A DNA stretch of 37,754 nt. Origin: a virus. The notes under the pieces are model-generated. The model was given only the letters and a program-made list of their open reading frames with translations. It was not told where the DNA came from and did not search any database. The stretch spans positions 1 through 37,754 of IMG/VR virus record IMGVR_UViG_3300047284_000266. One strand, given 5' to 3'. A program made the position numbers and the translations under genes. Below, piece after piece: positions 6,631 to 14,537 of this stretch (position 1 is its first letter; each line of letters starts with the position of its first letter).

Positions 6631-6719
6631 GTTAAAAACCCCATCCGCACCAGGGCACATTTAACGTCTGTCCGAGACTCGGGATTGAAGGGGATCCTTC
6701 ACCGACCAGGGTTTTTAAC
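6631..6719 (-). repeat. 11-bp perfect inverted repeat enclosing two small hairpins
   Basis: GTTAAAAACCC (6631-6641) and GGGTTTTTAAC (6709-6719) are perfect reverse complements 67 nt apart. Between them on the minus strand lie GAAGG-ATCC-CCTTC and CCGAG-T-CTCGG. Together they can fold into a closed multi-stem RNA of about 89 nt. No open reading frame uses it. Candidate phage non-coding RNA. Confidence 0.55.
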
Positions 6720-6785
6720 GTGTCTCCATCACGGGCATATCGGGGATGACTCCACCAGGTTAAGTTTTAAGTCATTCCAGGACTA

Positions 6786-7073
6786 TCAAAAGGTGATAAT
6801 ATCATCACCCATTCCACCACGAATACCGCTACTAATATAGTTATAATCACCAAAATCAGCAGCAACATACGACGATAAATCAAATCTGATACTATCACCT
6901 TCGGAAGTTTTAGTCAGATTATATCTAGAACTACCTCTCCAATTTTTAATTGTGCTAATAGTCTCAGAAATGTTTCGAAGAAGATATGGATCTTCAGTCT
7001 CCGCACCTAGTTTAAGTGCAGTACGAAGAGCATCTTCAGCACGTTCTAGTTGATACCTTACGGTGTCAGTCAT
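6786..7073 (-). CDS. Hypothetical protein, 95 aa
   Basis: Begins MTDTVRYQLERAEDALR. ATG 7073 has AAAGGAG at good spacing and overlaps the end of the 82-aa gene by 8 nt; the longer frame to 7118 starts inside that gene and is rejected. The N-terminal half is helical with tetratricopeptide-like spacing; the C-terminal half is Gly/Ser/Tyr rich (YNYISSGIRGGMGDD). No family recognised. Confidence 0.65.
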   Translation of the reverse strand: MTDTVRYQLERAEDALRTALKLGAETEDPYLLRNISETISTIKNWRGSSRYNLTKTSEGDSIRFDLSSYVAADFGDYNYISSGIRGGMGDDIITF

Positions 7074-7314
7074 CGTTATCGTCTCCTTTAATATAGCATG
7101 AAACTCGATCTGGGTCAAGCCATTTAGTATAATCGAAATCTTCTATTGCAAGAAAGAATTGATCCTCGTTATCACAAAGATACATGTCTCTGTATCTTCC
7201 AGTGTAGGAATCAACTTTTTGAATCCTACAATCGGGTCTCCCATTAATCTCTAGTGTTCCGACTTGAACATAGCGGTAGGGAAACCGCTCCATAACAACA
7301 GTAGGTTTTTTCAT
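7066..7314 (-). CDS. Hypothetical protein, 82 aa
   Basis: Starts at ATG 7314, 19 nt after the tRNA-Arg 3' end. The protein looks like a small beta-rich domain (YRYVQVGTLEINGRPDCRIQKV) followed by an acidic tail ending DDNDD. No family recognised. No strong Shine-Dalgarno is visible. Its end overlaps the start of the 95-aa gene, suggesting coupling. Confidence 0.65.
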   Translation of the reverse strand: MKKPTVVMERFPYRYVQVGTLEINGRPDCRIQKVDSYTGRYRDMYLCDNEDQFFLAIEDFDYTKWLDPDRVSCYIKGDDNDD

Positions 7315-7333
7315 AATGAATAGTTCAATAAGG

Positions 7334-7407
7334 CGTCTCAGGAGGGACTTGAACCCCCGACCAACTGCTTAGAAGGCAGATGCTCTATCCAACTGAGCTA
7401 CTGAGAC
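7334..7407 (-). tRNA. tRNA-Arg (anticodon TCT)
   Basis: Acceptor GTCTCAG/CTGAGAC, D-arm GCTC/GAGC, anticodon loop CTTCTAA, T-arm with GGTTCAAGTCC; 74 nt with all arms paired. It reads AGA, a codon used often in the AT-rich phage genes here. Confidence 0.96.
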
Positions 7408-7415
7408 ATTCTACA

Positions 7416-7571
7416 TCAAGCAGCAGTTTTTTTCAACTCCTTGATTTTTTGAGCGATTTCTTTTGCTTCACTCAAACGACCCTCACTCGCAAGTGAATGA
7501 AGTTGATCGATGAGTGCTTCAACAGTAAAGTCTACGATATGCGAATCATCGTAGGCATCGTAAGCGAACAT
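7416..7571 (-). CDS. Hypothetical protein, 51 aa
   Basis: Begins MFAYDAYDDSHIVDFTVEAL. Start ATG 7571 sits behind AAGGAGG, one of the strongest ribosome binding sites in the window, and has its own sigma70-type promoter at 7598-7626. The rest is one long amphipathic helix region (LSEAKEIAQKIKELKK). No family recognised. Being first in the transcript that carries tRNA-Arg, it is probably expressed early and well. Confidence 0.75.
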   Translation of the reverse strand: MFAYDAYDDSHIVDFTVEALIDQLHSLASEGRLSEAKEIAQKIKELKKTAA

Positions 7572-7592
7572 CGGAACCTCCTTGACTTGACT

Positions 7593-7600
7593 TATTTAGT
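7593..7600 (-). promoter_or_regulatory. ACTAAATA box overlapping a sigma70 -10
   Basis: ACTAAATA overlaps the TATACT -10 hexamer of the promoter at 7598-7626, giving TATACTAAATA. This is the same early/late superposition seen at psbA. It lies 22 nt before the start of the 51-aa gene. Confidence 0.45.
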
Positions 7601-7626
7601 ATAGCACGACGGACCTGCCCCGTCAA
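7598..7626 (-). promoter_or_regulatory. Sigma70-type promoter (TTGACG-17-TATACT)
   Basis: -35 TTGACG (7621-7626), 17-nt spacer, -10 TATACT (7598-7603). It should drive the 51-aa gene, tRNA-Arg and the genes beyond. The -35 overlaps the last codons of the nuclease gene. Confidence 0.8.
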
Positions 7627-7961
7627 CCCCCTTGAGAGTGTAATTTTATGTAGTACTCTGCGTCTATAACAACCAGAGGTTTTTTGCCATTCTTTTTCAT
7701 AACAACAATTGGTTCATAATCACCACAGTTTGCAGCTGCCTGTTCGTATGCATCCCATACATTTAGTTTTTCAACGTTTTTGCATTCTATACTATGTGGG
7801 AACTTTTGTCTAGCAGCACGGGCCATGATTAGATCTTCTCCTCCAGCACCCATGCTTCTACTTTCAATATCTTCAGGATGAACCTCAAGATGTTCGATAA
7901 GTTGATCCCTTACCCATTGCTGTAATCTACGACCTTTTGCTTTTGCTGATTGTGGACGCAT
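7623..7961 (-). CDS. Small PD-(D/E)xK-type nuclease candidate, 112 aa
   Basis: Probably a restriction-endonuclease-fold nuclease. After a basic N-terminal helix (KAKGRRLQQWVRDQL) the core reads SMGAGGEDLIMARAARQ and then FPHSIECKNVEKLNVWDAYEQA. The ED plus ECK spacing is the PD-(D/E)xK signature, and a Gln-bearing helix (YEQAAANC) follows as in Holliday-junction-resolvase or VRR-like enzymes. Beta strands PIVVMKKNGKKPLVVID close the domain. The role is open: recombination, repair or host DNA breakdown. ATG 7961 with GGAG upstream. Confidence 0.75.
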   Translation of the reverse strand: MRPQSAKAKGRRLQQWVRDQLIEHLEVHPEDIESRSMGAGGEDLIMARAARQKFPHSIECKNVEKLNVWDAYEQAAANCGDYEPIVVMKKNGKKPLVVIDAEYYIKLHSQGG

Positions 7962-7985
7962 AATAAAAAAGCTCCGTCATGGAGG

Positions 7986-7993
7986 TATTTAGT
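7986..7993 (-). promoter_or_regulatory. ACTAAATA box before the nuclease gene
   Basis: Minus-strand ACTAAATA 25 nt before ATG 7961, overlapping by one base the stop codon of the 52-aa gene. Same octamer as at 6595, 7593, 16582 and 19977. Confidence 0.4.
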
Positions 7994-8151
7994 TAATAAC
8001 TGGCATCCCTATAATTAGGCGGGTCTAAAGTAATAACCTCGTATTTTTCTTCAATCGGTTTAAGTATTTCTTCTAATTCTTCTGGTGTTAAACTATGTGC
8101 TAATACTTGATTTTTTGAGTTATATACATGATGAACTGGTTCGTTGAACAT
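7993..8151 (-). CDS. Hypothetical protein, 52 aa
   Basis: Begins MFNEPVHHVYNSKNQVLAHS, then a helix (LTPEELEEILKPIEEKYEVI) and a short tail. ATG 8151 is preceded by AAGGAGG at ideal spacing. No family recognised. The strong ribosome binding site and clean context argue for a real gene. Confidence 0.7.
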   Translation of the reverse strand: MFNEPVHHVYNSKNQVLAHSLTPEELEEILKPIEEKYEVITLDPPNYRDASY

Positions 8152-8172
8152 ATTCCTCCTTATGAACCGCTG

Positions 8173-8361
8173 TTATTTATCGAACCAAGGGTCTGGTATT
8201 TGCGTTTCATTGCTCCTAGGAACCATGCTTCCGTCAGACTTTTTGGGCCCTCTAGAAGAACTCTCTTGTACTTCTCGTTTAACTTCTCCCTCTCCAAACA
8301 AAGTTCTTTCCAATCTTCCATAAATCTTTTTCTTTAGTTTCTCAGTAATACTATAGAGCAT
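8173..8361 (-). CDS. Hypothetical protein, 62 aa
   Basis: Starts at ATG 8361 about 15 nt downstream of the predicted start of transcription from the promoter at 8383-8411, with GAGG upstream. The protein has a basic helix at the N terminus (ITEKLKKKIYGRLERTLFG) and then a low-complexity Ser/Lys/Pro part. No family recognised; possibly nucleic-acid or membrane-surface binding by charge, but that is speculative. Confidence 0.6.
   Translation of the reverse strand: MLYSITEKLKKKIYGRLERTLFGEGEVKREVQESSSRGPKKSDGSMVPRSNETQIPDPWFDK
8174..8181 (-). promoter_or_regulatory. Late-promoter-like GATAAATA before the 52-aa gene
   Basis: GATAAATA matches the T4 late box TATAAATA at seven of eight positions, 23 nt before ATG 8151. 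It lies across the stop codon of the 62-aa gene, so part of the match may be chance. Confidence 0.4.
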
Positions 8362-8382
8362 CTCTCAACCCCTCACAGAGTT

Positions 8383-8411
8383 ATTTTACAGATAAAAAAA
8401 GGGGTTGTCAA
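8383..8411 (-). promoter_or_regulatory. Sigma70-type promoter (TTGACA-17-TAAAAT)
   Basis: Perfect -35 TTGACA (8406-8411), 17-nt spacer, -10 TAAAAT (8383-8388). The -35 is part of the 3' arm of the preceding terminator and the T-run is in the spacer. Upstream transcripts therefore stop where new ones start. Confidence 0.82.
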
Positions 8412-8434
8412 GTGGTCTTTGTCACCCGACAACC
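8394..8434 (-). terminator. Rho-independent terminator after the lysozyme fusion gene
   Basis: Minus strand GGTTGTC...GACAACC (7 bp) with an inner GTG/CAC pairing in the loop, followed by CC and seven T. It ends the primase-nrdA-nrdB-lysozyme transcript. Confidence 0.88.
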
Positions 8435-8468
8435 TTTACCGACGATATTTGGGTTGCCCCGAATCTAT

Positions 8469-9662
8469 TTATGCGAAGATACGTCCCCATCCACTCTTAG
8501 GACCGTCAGGAAGCCACCTCTTCTGCAGGACGCTACGAGCATAGACAGCACCCTTCCCGTTGCTCACAGCACCCGTGTACCCATCGTTGAGGGATCCATA
8601 GGGATCATTGACCACATAATCGCCTGCAGGGGTCTTACCGATCACCACAACCATGTGCCCTCCTGTAGGGGCACTGAGGGATCCCCTGTGAAGGATTCCG
8701 ATCACCACAGGACGACCTGCAGCAAGTTCCCTATCGAGATCATCGAACCCTAGGGAATAGCTGAAGGATGACTTAACTCCATACGAAGCAAGCACTCTGG
8801 TTTGTACTAAGTGATCTGTAGTATCTCCAACAGCAAATACTTTTCTCACATATTCATCATCACCTTTAGGACCCTTAAGTGTTCCTGGTTTTAGATACTC
8901 AAGAACCATAGCACAAGCAGAACTATTGCAAGTTCTATTTGCATCTCTGTAGTTATCGGTCTGTGGGTAGAACGGAACATCAAGTACAGAGGACTTTGGT
9001 TTCTCTGGTTTGGTTCGATATATCTTCACCCATGCAGAAGTGTCTTCGTTTAAATCCAAAGTGGGGCAATGTGCTTTTGCTCTCTCTAAATCTTTTTCTA
9101 GTTGTTCTACAGCGGCAACGTGATTTGGATTCTTCTCATCGTAATACTTGAAGAAGTTATGTAAGTCTATAATTTTCATTGGTTTTTCTCCTACTAAAGG
9201 TTTTTTCCATAGATCTCCTTCTGCCTTTCTTCTACGAGCCAATCCTGCCTCTACTTTAGACCCAGGATTACGATATAAAAATAGAGCAGATGGAACTTGA
9301 TTCCATTCTTTATTTCTAAGTACTCTAGTTATAGTATCAAAATTTCTATTTCCATAGAAATGCGCCCCCAAGTTATACGCAAAACTTAGGAGCGCACCTT
9401 TTTGATTATCATTCATCTCACCCCAATAGGGAATCTTCTGAAGAGAAGGAAGAAATTTATTCTTCAAATCCGACACTAGAAGATTATCAGCATATTCTTG
9501 AGTGATAGTTTCACCAAGTTTAAAAGGTTTACCATCTTCTTTCCTGGTAGAACCCCAACCAATAGTGATCGGAAGTCCACCAGAAAGAGGATCGGGATAT
9601 GCTTTTAAATGGCATCCCTCAAATTCTTTAATTAATCTTACACCTTGTAATGGCAAAGTCAT
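8469..9662 (-). CDS. Endolysin: lysozyme fused to a C39-like peptidase, 397 aa
   Basis: Residues 1-155 are a phage-type lysozyme (GH24-like) that cleaves peptidoglycan glycan strands. IKEFEG carries the catalytic Glu15, and DPLSGGLPITIGWG supplies Asp24 and Thr33. A linker with coiled-coil character (about 160-200) leads to a papain-like C39-type domain. That domain has Cys245 in TCNSSACAMVLEYL, His336 in GGHMVVVIGKT and Asp353 in VVNDPYG. The second domain could cut peptide cross-links or a protein substrate. ATG 9662 overlaps the nrdB stop (ATGA), so it is coupled to nrdB. No signal peptide, so release would need a holin. Confidence 0.88.
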   Translation of the reverse strand: MTLPLQGVRLIKEFEGCHLKAYPDPLSGGLPITIGWGSTRKEDGKPFKLGETITQEYADNLLVSDLKNKFLPSLQKIPYWGEMNDNQKGALLSFAYNLGAHFYGNRNFDTITRVLRNKEWNQVPSALFLYRNPGSKVEAGLARRRKAEGDLWKKPLVGEKPMKIIDLHNFFKYYDEKNPNHVAAVEQLEKDLERAKAHCPTLDLNEDTSAWVKIYRTKPEKPKSSVLDVPFYPQTDNYRDANRTCNSSACAMVLEYLKPGTLKGPKGDDEYVRKVFAVGDTTDHLVQTRVLASYGVKSSFSYSLGFDDLDRELAAGRPVVIGILHRGSLSAPTGGHMVVVIGKTPAGDYVVNDPYGSLNDGYTGAVSNGKGAVYARSVLQKRWLPDGPKSGWGRIFA

Positions 9663-10801
9663 AACTGGAATCCAGCAAAAGTATTTTTATTTACATCCTG
9701 CTTAATACCACCAATAACATAGGATTCTATCTCAGTTTCCTGTGGCGCATTCTGCATGGACTTAGAATTAAGCCAATGCTCGGTCCAGGGTAGAGGATTG
9801 TTCTTAGCAGGCACATCATATATAGGACTCAACCCAATTGCCTTGAGACGGCGATTTGCTACCCACTCAACATACTGAGAAAGAAGTTTGGTATTCAAAC
9901 CAATCATCGATCCATCCTTAAAGAGATATTCTGCCCAACGTTTTTCCTGCTCCACACAATCTCTAAACATCTGAACAATATTTTCTTTCTCTTCATCAGC
10001 AATACGAACCATATCGGGATCATCACCAGCAGCCCATTTATTCAGAATCTTTTGAGTGAGAACTAGGTGTTGGGATTCGTCTCTTGCGATGAGGGAGATG
10101 ATTTTGGCACTTCCTTCCATGAGTTTAAGTTCACCAAAAGCGAAAGAGCAGGCAAACGATACGTAGAACCGAATTCCTTCGAGGATATTAACGTTCGCAA
10201 TCGCTCGATATAGTTTTCTTTTGAGTTCATATCGGTTTTCCTGTGCAGTAGATACACCTTCCTGAGCAAATTTCCAGTCATTAGAAGATCCATACAAATG
10301 TGCTGCTTCAAGAAATTCGTTGTAAGCAGAGGTCACACTTTCAGCACGTTCGAGAATCCTTTCATCATCTAGAATAGTATCAAAGACTTCAGAAGGATCA
10401 GAATATACATTCTTAATGATATAGGTATATGAACGTGAGTGAACCATCTCCATGAATCCCCATACTTCCATACATGCCTCTAGTTCAGGTAGAGAGCAGT
10501 ATGGAATGAATGCCATTCCAGGACCACGACCCTGAACAGAGTCAAGCAGAATCTGATACTTCAGATTAGAAGTGAAGATATGCTTCTGCTCAGGGCGAAG
10601 TTGTGCATAATCTGCACGATCCTTTTGAAGAGAGACCTCTTCAGGTCTCCAAAAGTATCCTAGTTGAGTTTGTGTAAGTTTATCGAAGTCTGGGTATTTG
10701 TATGAATCGTATCTTTGAACTCCTAGGGGAGCACCGAAAAACATCGGTTGCTTTTTAGTGTCTGTTTTAACTGGGTTAAAAACTGTCATACCGTCTACCA
10801 T
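9659..10801 (-). CDS. nrdB: Class Ia ribonucleotide reductase, beta subunit
   Basis: Carries the diiron centre and tyrosyl radical that start ribonucleotide reduction. Family motifs are intact: PELEACMEVWGFMEMVHSRS with iron-ligand Glu and His, the radical Tyr region SRSYTYI, and the second ligand set in LIARDESQHLVL. The C terminus ends TFAGFQL, the flexible tail that docks on NrdA. At 380 aa it is of normal size. ATG 10801 follows AAGGAG. It lies 11 nt after nrdA, as in most T4-like phages, and supplies dNTPs for replication. Confidence 0.97.
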   Translation of the reverse strand: MVDGMTVFNPVKTDTKKQPMFFGAPLGVQRYDSYKYPDFDKLTQTQLGYFWRPEEVSLQKDRADYAQLRPEQKHIFTSNLKYQILLDSVQGRGPGMAFIPYCSLPELEACMEVWGFMEMVHSRSYTYIIKNVYSDPSEVFDTILDDERILERAESVTSAYNEFLEAAHLYGSSNDWKFAQEGVSTAQENRYELKRKLYRAIANVNILEGIRFYVSFACSFAFGELKLMEGSAKIISLIARDESQHLVLTQKILNKWAAGDDPDMVRIADEEKENIVQMFRDCVEQEKRWAEYLFKDGSMIGLNTKLLSQYVEWVANRRLKAIGLSPIYDVPAKNNPLPWTEHWLNSKSMQNAPQETEIESYVIGGIKQDVNKNTFAGFQL

Positions 10802-10811
10802 TTACTTCTCC

Positions 10812-13118
10812 TTAAATTTTACAGGAATCACAATCCTCATCTTCATCCGATTGTAGCAGATCATTGATTAAATCGTCAACATTCTGCTTTACTTCTTCAT
10901 CGGGATCACGCTTAGCATCATAAGTGTTTTGATAATAACTGGTTTTCCAACCGTACTTATATGTATTGAGGAAGTCAGTTGCCATTACCGAAACAGGAAC
11001 CTCAGAGTTGTCATAGTTCTCTGGGTTATATGACCAGTTGCCGCTAATTGCCTGGTCAAAGAACTTCTGCATCACAGCAACAATGTTAATATAACCAGTG
11101 TTGCTAGGCATATCCCACAGAAGCGTATAGTTGTTCTTGAGAGATTGATACTGCGGAACAATCTGCTTAAGCGGACCCTTCTTGGACTTCTTAACGGACA
11201 AGTAATCTCTAGGTGGTTCGATTCCATTTGTTTCATTTGACACAACGGAACTGCTCTCCGATGGCATCTGTGCGGACAGTGTTGAGTTCCTGAGACCGAA
11301 CTGTTTAATAGATTCCCTGAGGCTATCCCAATCATAGTTTAGGTTGTTAGGTACAATTTCATCAACTTCTTTCTTGTAAGTATCGATGGGAAGAATACCA
11401 TCAGCATACTTAGTGCGGTCAAAATAACCACAAGGACCATACTCTTTTGCAAGTTGGTTAGATGCTTTCAGTAGATAATACTGGAATGCCTCAGTAAGGT
11501 CATGAACCAGTTTCCATGCACCAGGATCATCATAGTGCTCACCATGACGAGCAAGATAGTGTGCAAGACCAATATAACCTACGCCAAGTGAGCGGCGATT
11601 CATAGTTGATAGTTCTGCAGCCAGAACAGGATATTCCTGATAATCAATGAGAGCATCAAGGCCACGAACAGCAAGATCACATAGTTCTTCAAGTTCATCA
11701 AGATTCTTTAGTTTACCAACGTTGATAGCAGACAGAATACAAAGTGCAATCTCACCCATCGGATCATCAATATGTTGAATAGGTTTGGTGGGTAGAGTGA
11801 TCTCTTGGCAAAGATTACTCATCCAAACTTTATCCTTGAATGAAGAGTGAGAGTTGCAGTGGTCGATGTTCATGATATACAAACGACCAGTTTCAGCACG
11901 TTCTTTCAGGAGGTCCAGAATGAGTTCTTGAGCACCAATAGTTTTTCTTGGAATAGAGAGATCTCGTTCTGCAGCCAGATAAAGATCGTCAAATCCATCA
12001 AGCCCAAAATTAGCACTAAGCTGAGGAACGTCGTGGGGACTAAAGAGTGATATTTCTTCATTCTTGATGAATCGTTCATAGAACAACTTGCTGATTTGGA
12101 TGCTGTAGTCTAACTTGCGAACTCGGTTATCCTCGGTTCCCTTGTTATTTTTTAACACTAGGATGTCTTCGATCTCCTGGTGCCAGATGGGGAAGTGTAC
12201 TGTTGCTGATCCTCCACGGATTCCGTTTTGTGTACAGCATCGTACAGTTGATTCAAACTTTTTAAGGAAAGGAACAACGCCAGTGTGCGTAACTTCTCCA
12301 CCTCGAATTTTGCTGTTGAGACCACGGATTCGACCTGCGTTGATACCGATGCCAGCCCTTTGTGCGACATAACGACCAATGGCCATATCACTACTAAAAA
12401 TGCTATCCAGGGTGTCATCAGAATCAACCAGAACACAAGACGCAAACTGACGAAGGGTGGTTCTAACCCCTGCCATGATTGGCGTTGGGATGTTGATCTT
12501 GTGCTTGCTTGTTGCGTCGTAGTATCTCTTGACATAAGACAACCTAGTTTCAGCAGGATAATCTGCGAACAGAGTTGCAGCAATCAGCATATACATGTAT
12601 TGAGGAGTCTCAAAAATGTTTCCGTTGCTACGATCCTGTACCAGATATTTATCTACAACCTGACGAAGACCAGCATAAGTGAAAAGGAAATCGCGTTCAT
12701 GATCTACAAACGATTCAATCTTATCCCAGTCTTCCATGGAATACTTACCAAGGAGTTCCCCATCATAAATTCTTAGAGAAACACCACCAACAAGATGATC
12801 ATGGATATTTGGGAATGCTACTTTCCAATTCTGTCCAAAGACATGCTTGCGTAGACCGAAAAGGAGAAGACGAGCAGCGACAAACTGATAATTTGGATTA
12901 TCAAGAGAGATAAGATCGCTAGCCGATCGTACCAAAATCTCTTGGATCTCTGAGGTTTTAATTCCATCATAGAATTGGATGTTAGCATTCATTTCAACTT
13001 GAGATGCCGAGACACCACTCAGTCCATCACAAGCATGTTCTACCATCGTATGAATCTTTTCAATATCAATAAACTCGATAGAACCGTTTCTTTTTTCTAC
13101 TTTTAGACCGTTGCTCAT
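10812..13118 (-). CDS. nrdA: Class Ia ribonucleotide reductase, alpha subunit
   Basis: Catalytic subunit reducing NDPs to dNDPs. An N-terminal ATP-cone (LKVEKRNGSIEFIDIEKI, residues about 5-95) suggests allosteric activity control. The barrel contains CVLVDSDDTLDSIF and MSNLCQEITLP; the finger loop reads MPSESSSVVSNETNGIEPPR. The C terminus ends CDSCKI, the redox pair re-reduced by glutaredoxin or thioredoxin. I chose ATG 13118, which overlaps the primase stop (ATGA) and has AAAAAGG upstream, over the in-frame TTG at 13130. Length 768 aa. Complete, with no intein or intron seen. Confidence 0.97.
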   Translation of the reverse strand: MSNGLKVEKRNGSIEFIDIEKIHTMVEHACDGLSGVSASQVEMNANIQFYDGIKTSEIQEILVRSASDLISLDNPNYQFVAARLLLFGLRKHVFGQNWKVAFPNIHDHLVGGVSLRIYDGELLGKYSMEDWDKIESFVDHERDFLFTYAGLRQVVDKYLVQDRSNGNIFETPQYMYMLIAATLFADYPAETRLSYVKRYYDATSKHKINIPTPIMAGVRTTLRQFASCVLVDSDDTLDSIFSSDMAIGRYVAQRAGIGINAGRIRGLNSKIRGGEVTHTGVVPFLKKFESTVRCCTQNGIRGGSATVHFPIWHQEIEDILVLKNNKGTEDNRVRKLDYSIQISKLFYERFIKNEEISLFSPHDVPQLSANFGLDGFDDLYLAAERDLSIPRKTIGAQELILDLLKERAETGRLYIMNIDHCNSHSSFKDKVWMSNLCQEITLPTKPIQHIDDPMGEIALCILSAINVGKLKNLDELEELCDLAVRGLDALIDYQEYPVLAAELSTMNRRSLGVGYIGLAHYLARHGEHYDDPGAWKLVHDLTEAFQYYLLKASNQLAKEYGPCGYFDRTKYADGILPIDTYKKEVDEIVPNNLNYDWDSLRESIKQFGLRNSTLSAQMPSESSSVVSNETNGIEPPRDYLSVKKSKKGPLKQIVPQYQSLKNNYTLLWDMPSNTGYINIVAVMQKFFDQAISGNWSYNPENYDNSEVPVSVMATDFLNTYKYGWKTSYYQNTYDAKRDPDEEVKQNVDDLINDLLQSDEDEDCDSCKI

Positions 13119-14110
13119 ACCTTTTTCCAAGTGTTAAATTTAAGTTGTGCTTCTAAACCTTCGTAGATATTTGACTCTACGATTTTCTGAACATCATGTC
13201 CAGCGAGTACCATATCGTTTAAGTCTTTTTCATAAATGTCTGAAGGAAAGATAACGATTGGTAGTTTTCTATCTATTACCTTTTGCATCCTAGCAACAAT
13301 CTGTTGGTTTCGTGGTTCATTATCATAAACAAATACGAAATTGGTTTTGCCAGAAAGGAATTGCCAATCTACGTCAGCACCAACCATAGCAATCGCATTA
13401 GTTAGAAACAGACTATCAATAGGACCTTCGGTAATAAAGACATTTTTGTTGTAGTCCACTCCATCAAGATTATAGATCTTAGGATGGGAGTCATCTAGAA
13501 TCGTAGTAATATACCTCAGTGAAGTATTATTTGTCAATGATCGACCCTGGAATCCAAACCACTGACCGTTATAAATCAGAGGAATAATAATACGACCATG
13601 ATCGCCTTCTTCATTATCAAATGTTTCCTTTTGAGAATTTACCCACGCTTTATATTTGGGGCAATAGTAAAGTTTATTTAGTTTATCTTTGGGGATCTTT
13701 CGATCCAGTAAATACTTTTTTGCGGGGTGTGCCTCATCGAGAATGGAAATAGGAACCACACCTTTCTTATTACTTTGGAATTTCGGTTTGTCGAATTCTA
13801 GTTTTGGGTTGGGGGTGTTTGTTGCCTTTCCAGTGAGACCTTCTTTGTATCGTTTTAGAATGTATTCGTCATACAGATCAGATGCATTGTCCTTGAGAAA
13901 GTTAGCTAAAGTCCTTCCAACTCCACAGTTATGGCACTTGAAAAGGATGTCATTCTTCTTTTGATAGAAATACCCCCGTGTTTTGGACTGCTTCTTTTGA
14001 GAGTCTCCACAGTAGGGGCATCGGAAATTATAAAGATTTTCTTTTTTTCGGGAAAATTTGTCAAGTCTGGATGAGACCAGATTCACATACTCAAGATCAA
14101 TGTAGCTCAT
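13115..14110 (-). CDS. gp61: DNA primase (T4 gp61-like)
   Basis: Makes RNA primers for lagging-strand synthesis with helicase gp41. A zinc-binding domain is seen at residues 31-62 (CPYC ... CHNC), needed for template recognition. A TOPRIM domain follows, with NVFITEGPIDSLFLTNAI (catalytic Glu) and FVFVYDNEPRN (Asp). Length 331 aa is normal for gp61. ATG 14110 overlaps the stop of the 139-aa gene; nrdA follows with an ATGA overlap. A primase next to nrdA/nrdB is common in cyanomyoviruses. Confidence 0.93.
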   Translation of the reverse strand: MSYIDLEYVNLVSSRLDKFSRKKENLYNFRCPYCGDSQKKQSKTRGYFYQKKNDILFKCHNCGVGRTLANFLKDNASDLYDEYILKRYKEGLTGKATNTPNPKLEFDKPKFQSNKKGVVPISILDEAHPAKKYLLDRKIPKDKLNKLYYCPKYKAWVNSQKETFDNEEGDHGRIIIPLIYNGQWFGFQGRSLTNNTSLRYITTILDDSHPKIYNLDGVDYNKNVFITEGPIDSLFLTNAIAMVGADVDWQFLSGKTNFVFVYDNEPRNQQIVARMQKVIDRKLPIVIFPSDIYEKDLNDMVLAGHDVQKIVESNIYEGLEAQLKFNTWKKV

Positions 14111-14526
14111 CTAGACTGGGTTGGGTTGCTCCCTCCATTATAGTGGGATCCTAGCATGTTGTCAACAAAGGGGACTACCAATCCAACGATGAGCACGGCA
14201 GCACCGATAAGGGCAGCTGCCTGCCACTTAAATTTTGACAATTCAACAACATTTGATTCTACTGTTTCCAATCTTTTAATTACTGCTTTGTGTTCTTCTG
14301 AGTTTTGGTGTTTCACATCCTCAATCATTTTAACGAGCAGATCATCATTCTTGATGGTTTGCTCGATTCTCTCATCATGCTTAGTTAGAATGTTGGCAAT
14401 GCGTTGATTTGATTCTGAAATCTTATCTACTGCATTCTCCAACTTTTCTAACATCTCCTTTGATAGAGTTTCGTAGATGTTTAATTTAGATTCCAATACA
14501 TCTAGTTTCGAATTTGCGTTAAACAT
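14107..14526 (-). CDS. Coiled-coil protein with one C-terminal membrane helix, 139 aa
   Basis: Residues 1-100 are a long coiled coil (LESKLNIYETLSKEMLEKLE and onward, with regular Leu/Ile spacing). Residues about 103-122 form one membrane helix (WQAAALIGAAVLIVGLVV), then a short Gly/Asn tail. This plan resembles XhlA-type proteins that work with holins, or a membrane-tethered spacer, but homology is not established. The GTG at 14541 lies inside the upstream gene's end; ATG 14526 with AGGGAAAG before it is the better start. The downstream lysin on the same transcript makes a lysis role thinkable. Confidence 0.65.
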   Translation of the reverse strand: MFNANSKLDVLESKLNIYETLSKEMLEKLENAVDKISESNQRIANILTKHDERIEQTIKNDDLLVKMIEDVKHQNSEEHKAVIKRLETVESNVVELSKFKWQAAALIGAAVLIVGLVVPFVDNMLGSHYNGGSNPTQSR

Positions 14527-14537
14527 CTCTTTCCCTC

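Larger units (their letters stand above)
6552..6785 (-). other. Gene-free, structured gap upstream of tRNA-Leu
   Basis: No credible reading frame in 234 nt. It holds a 7-bp hairpin GGGAGGA/TCCTCCC (6555-6574) without a T-run, an ACTAAATA box (6595-6602), and the inverted-repeat element at 6631-6719 listed separately. It may be leader or spacer RNA of the tRNA transcript. Confidence 0.5.

Noticed and set aside
6469-6840. 123-codon plus-strand frame
   Set aside because: It reads through the antisense of tRNA-Leu and the inverted-repeat element; the apparent protein is a by-product of RNA structure.
8466-8473. CATAAATA late-like box at the lysozyme stop codon
   Set aside because: A transcript from here would meet a strong terminator within 60 nt before any gene; part of the match is the stop codon TAA.
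13119-13130. TTG start for nrdA
   Set aside because: The ATG four codons later has AAAAAGG and the usual ATGA overlap with the primase stop.
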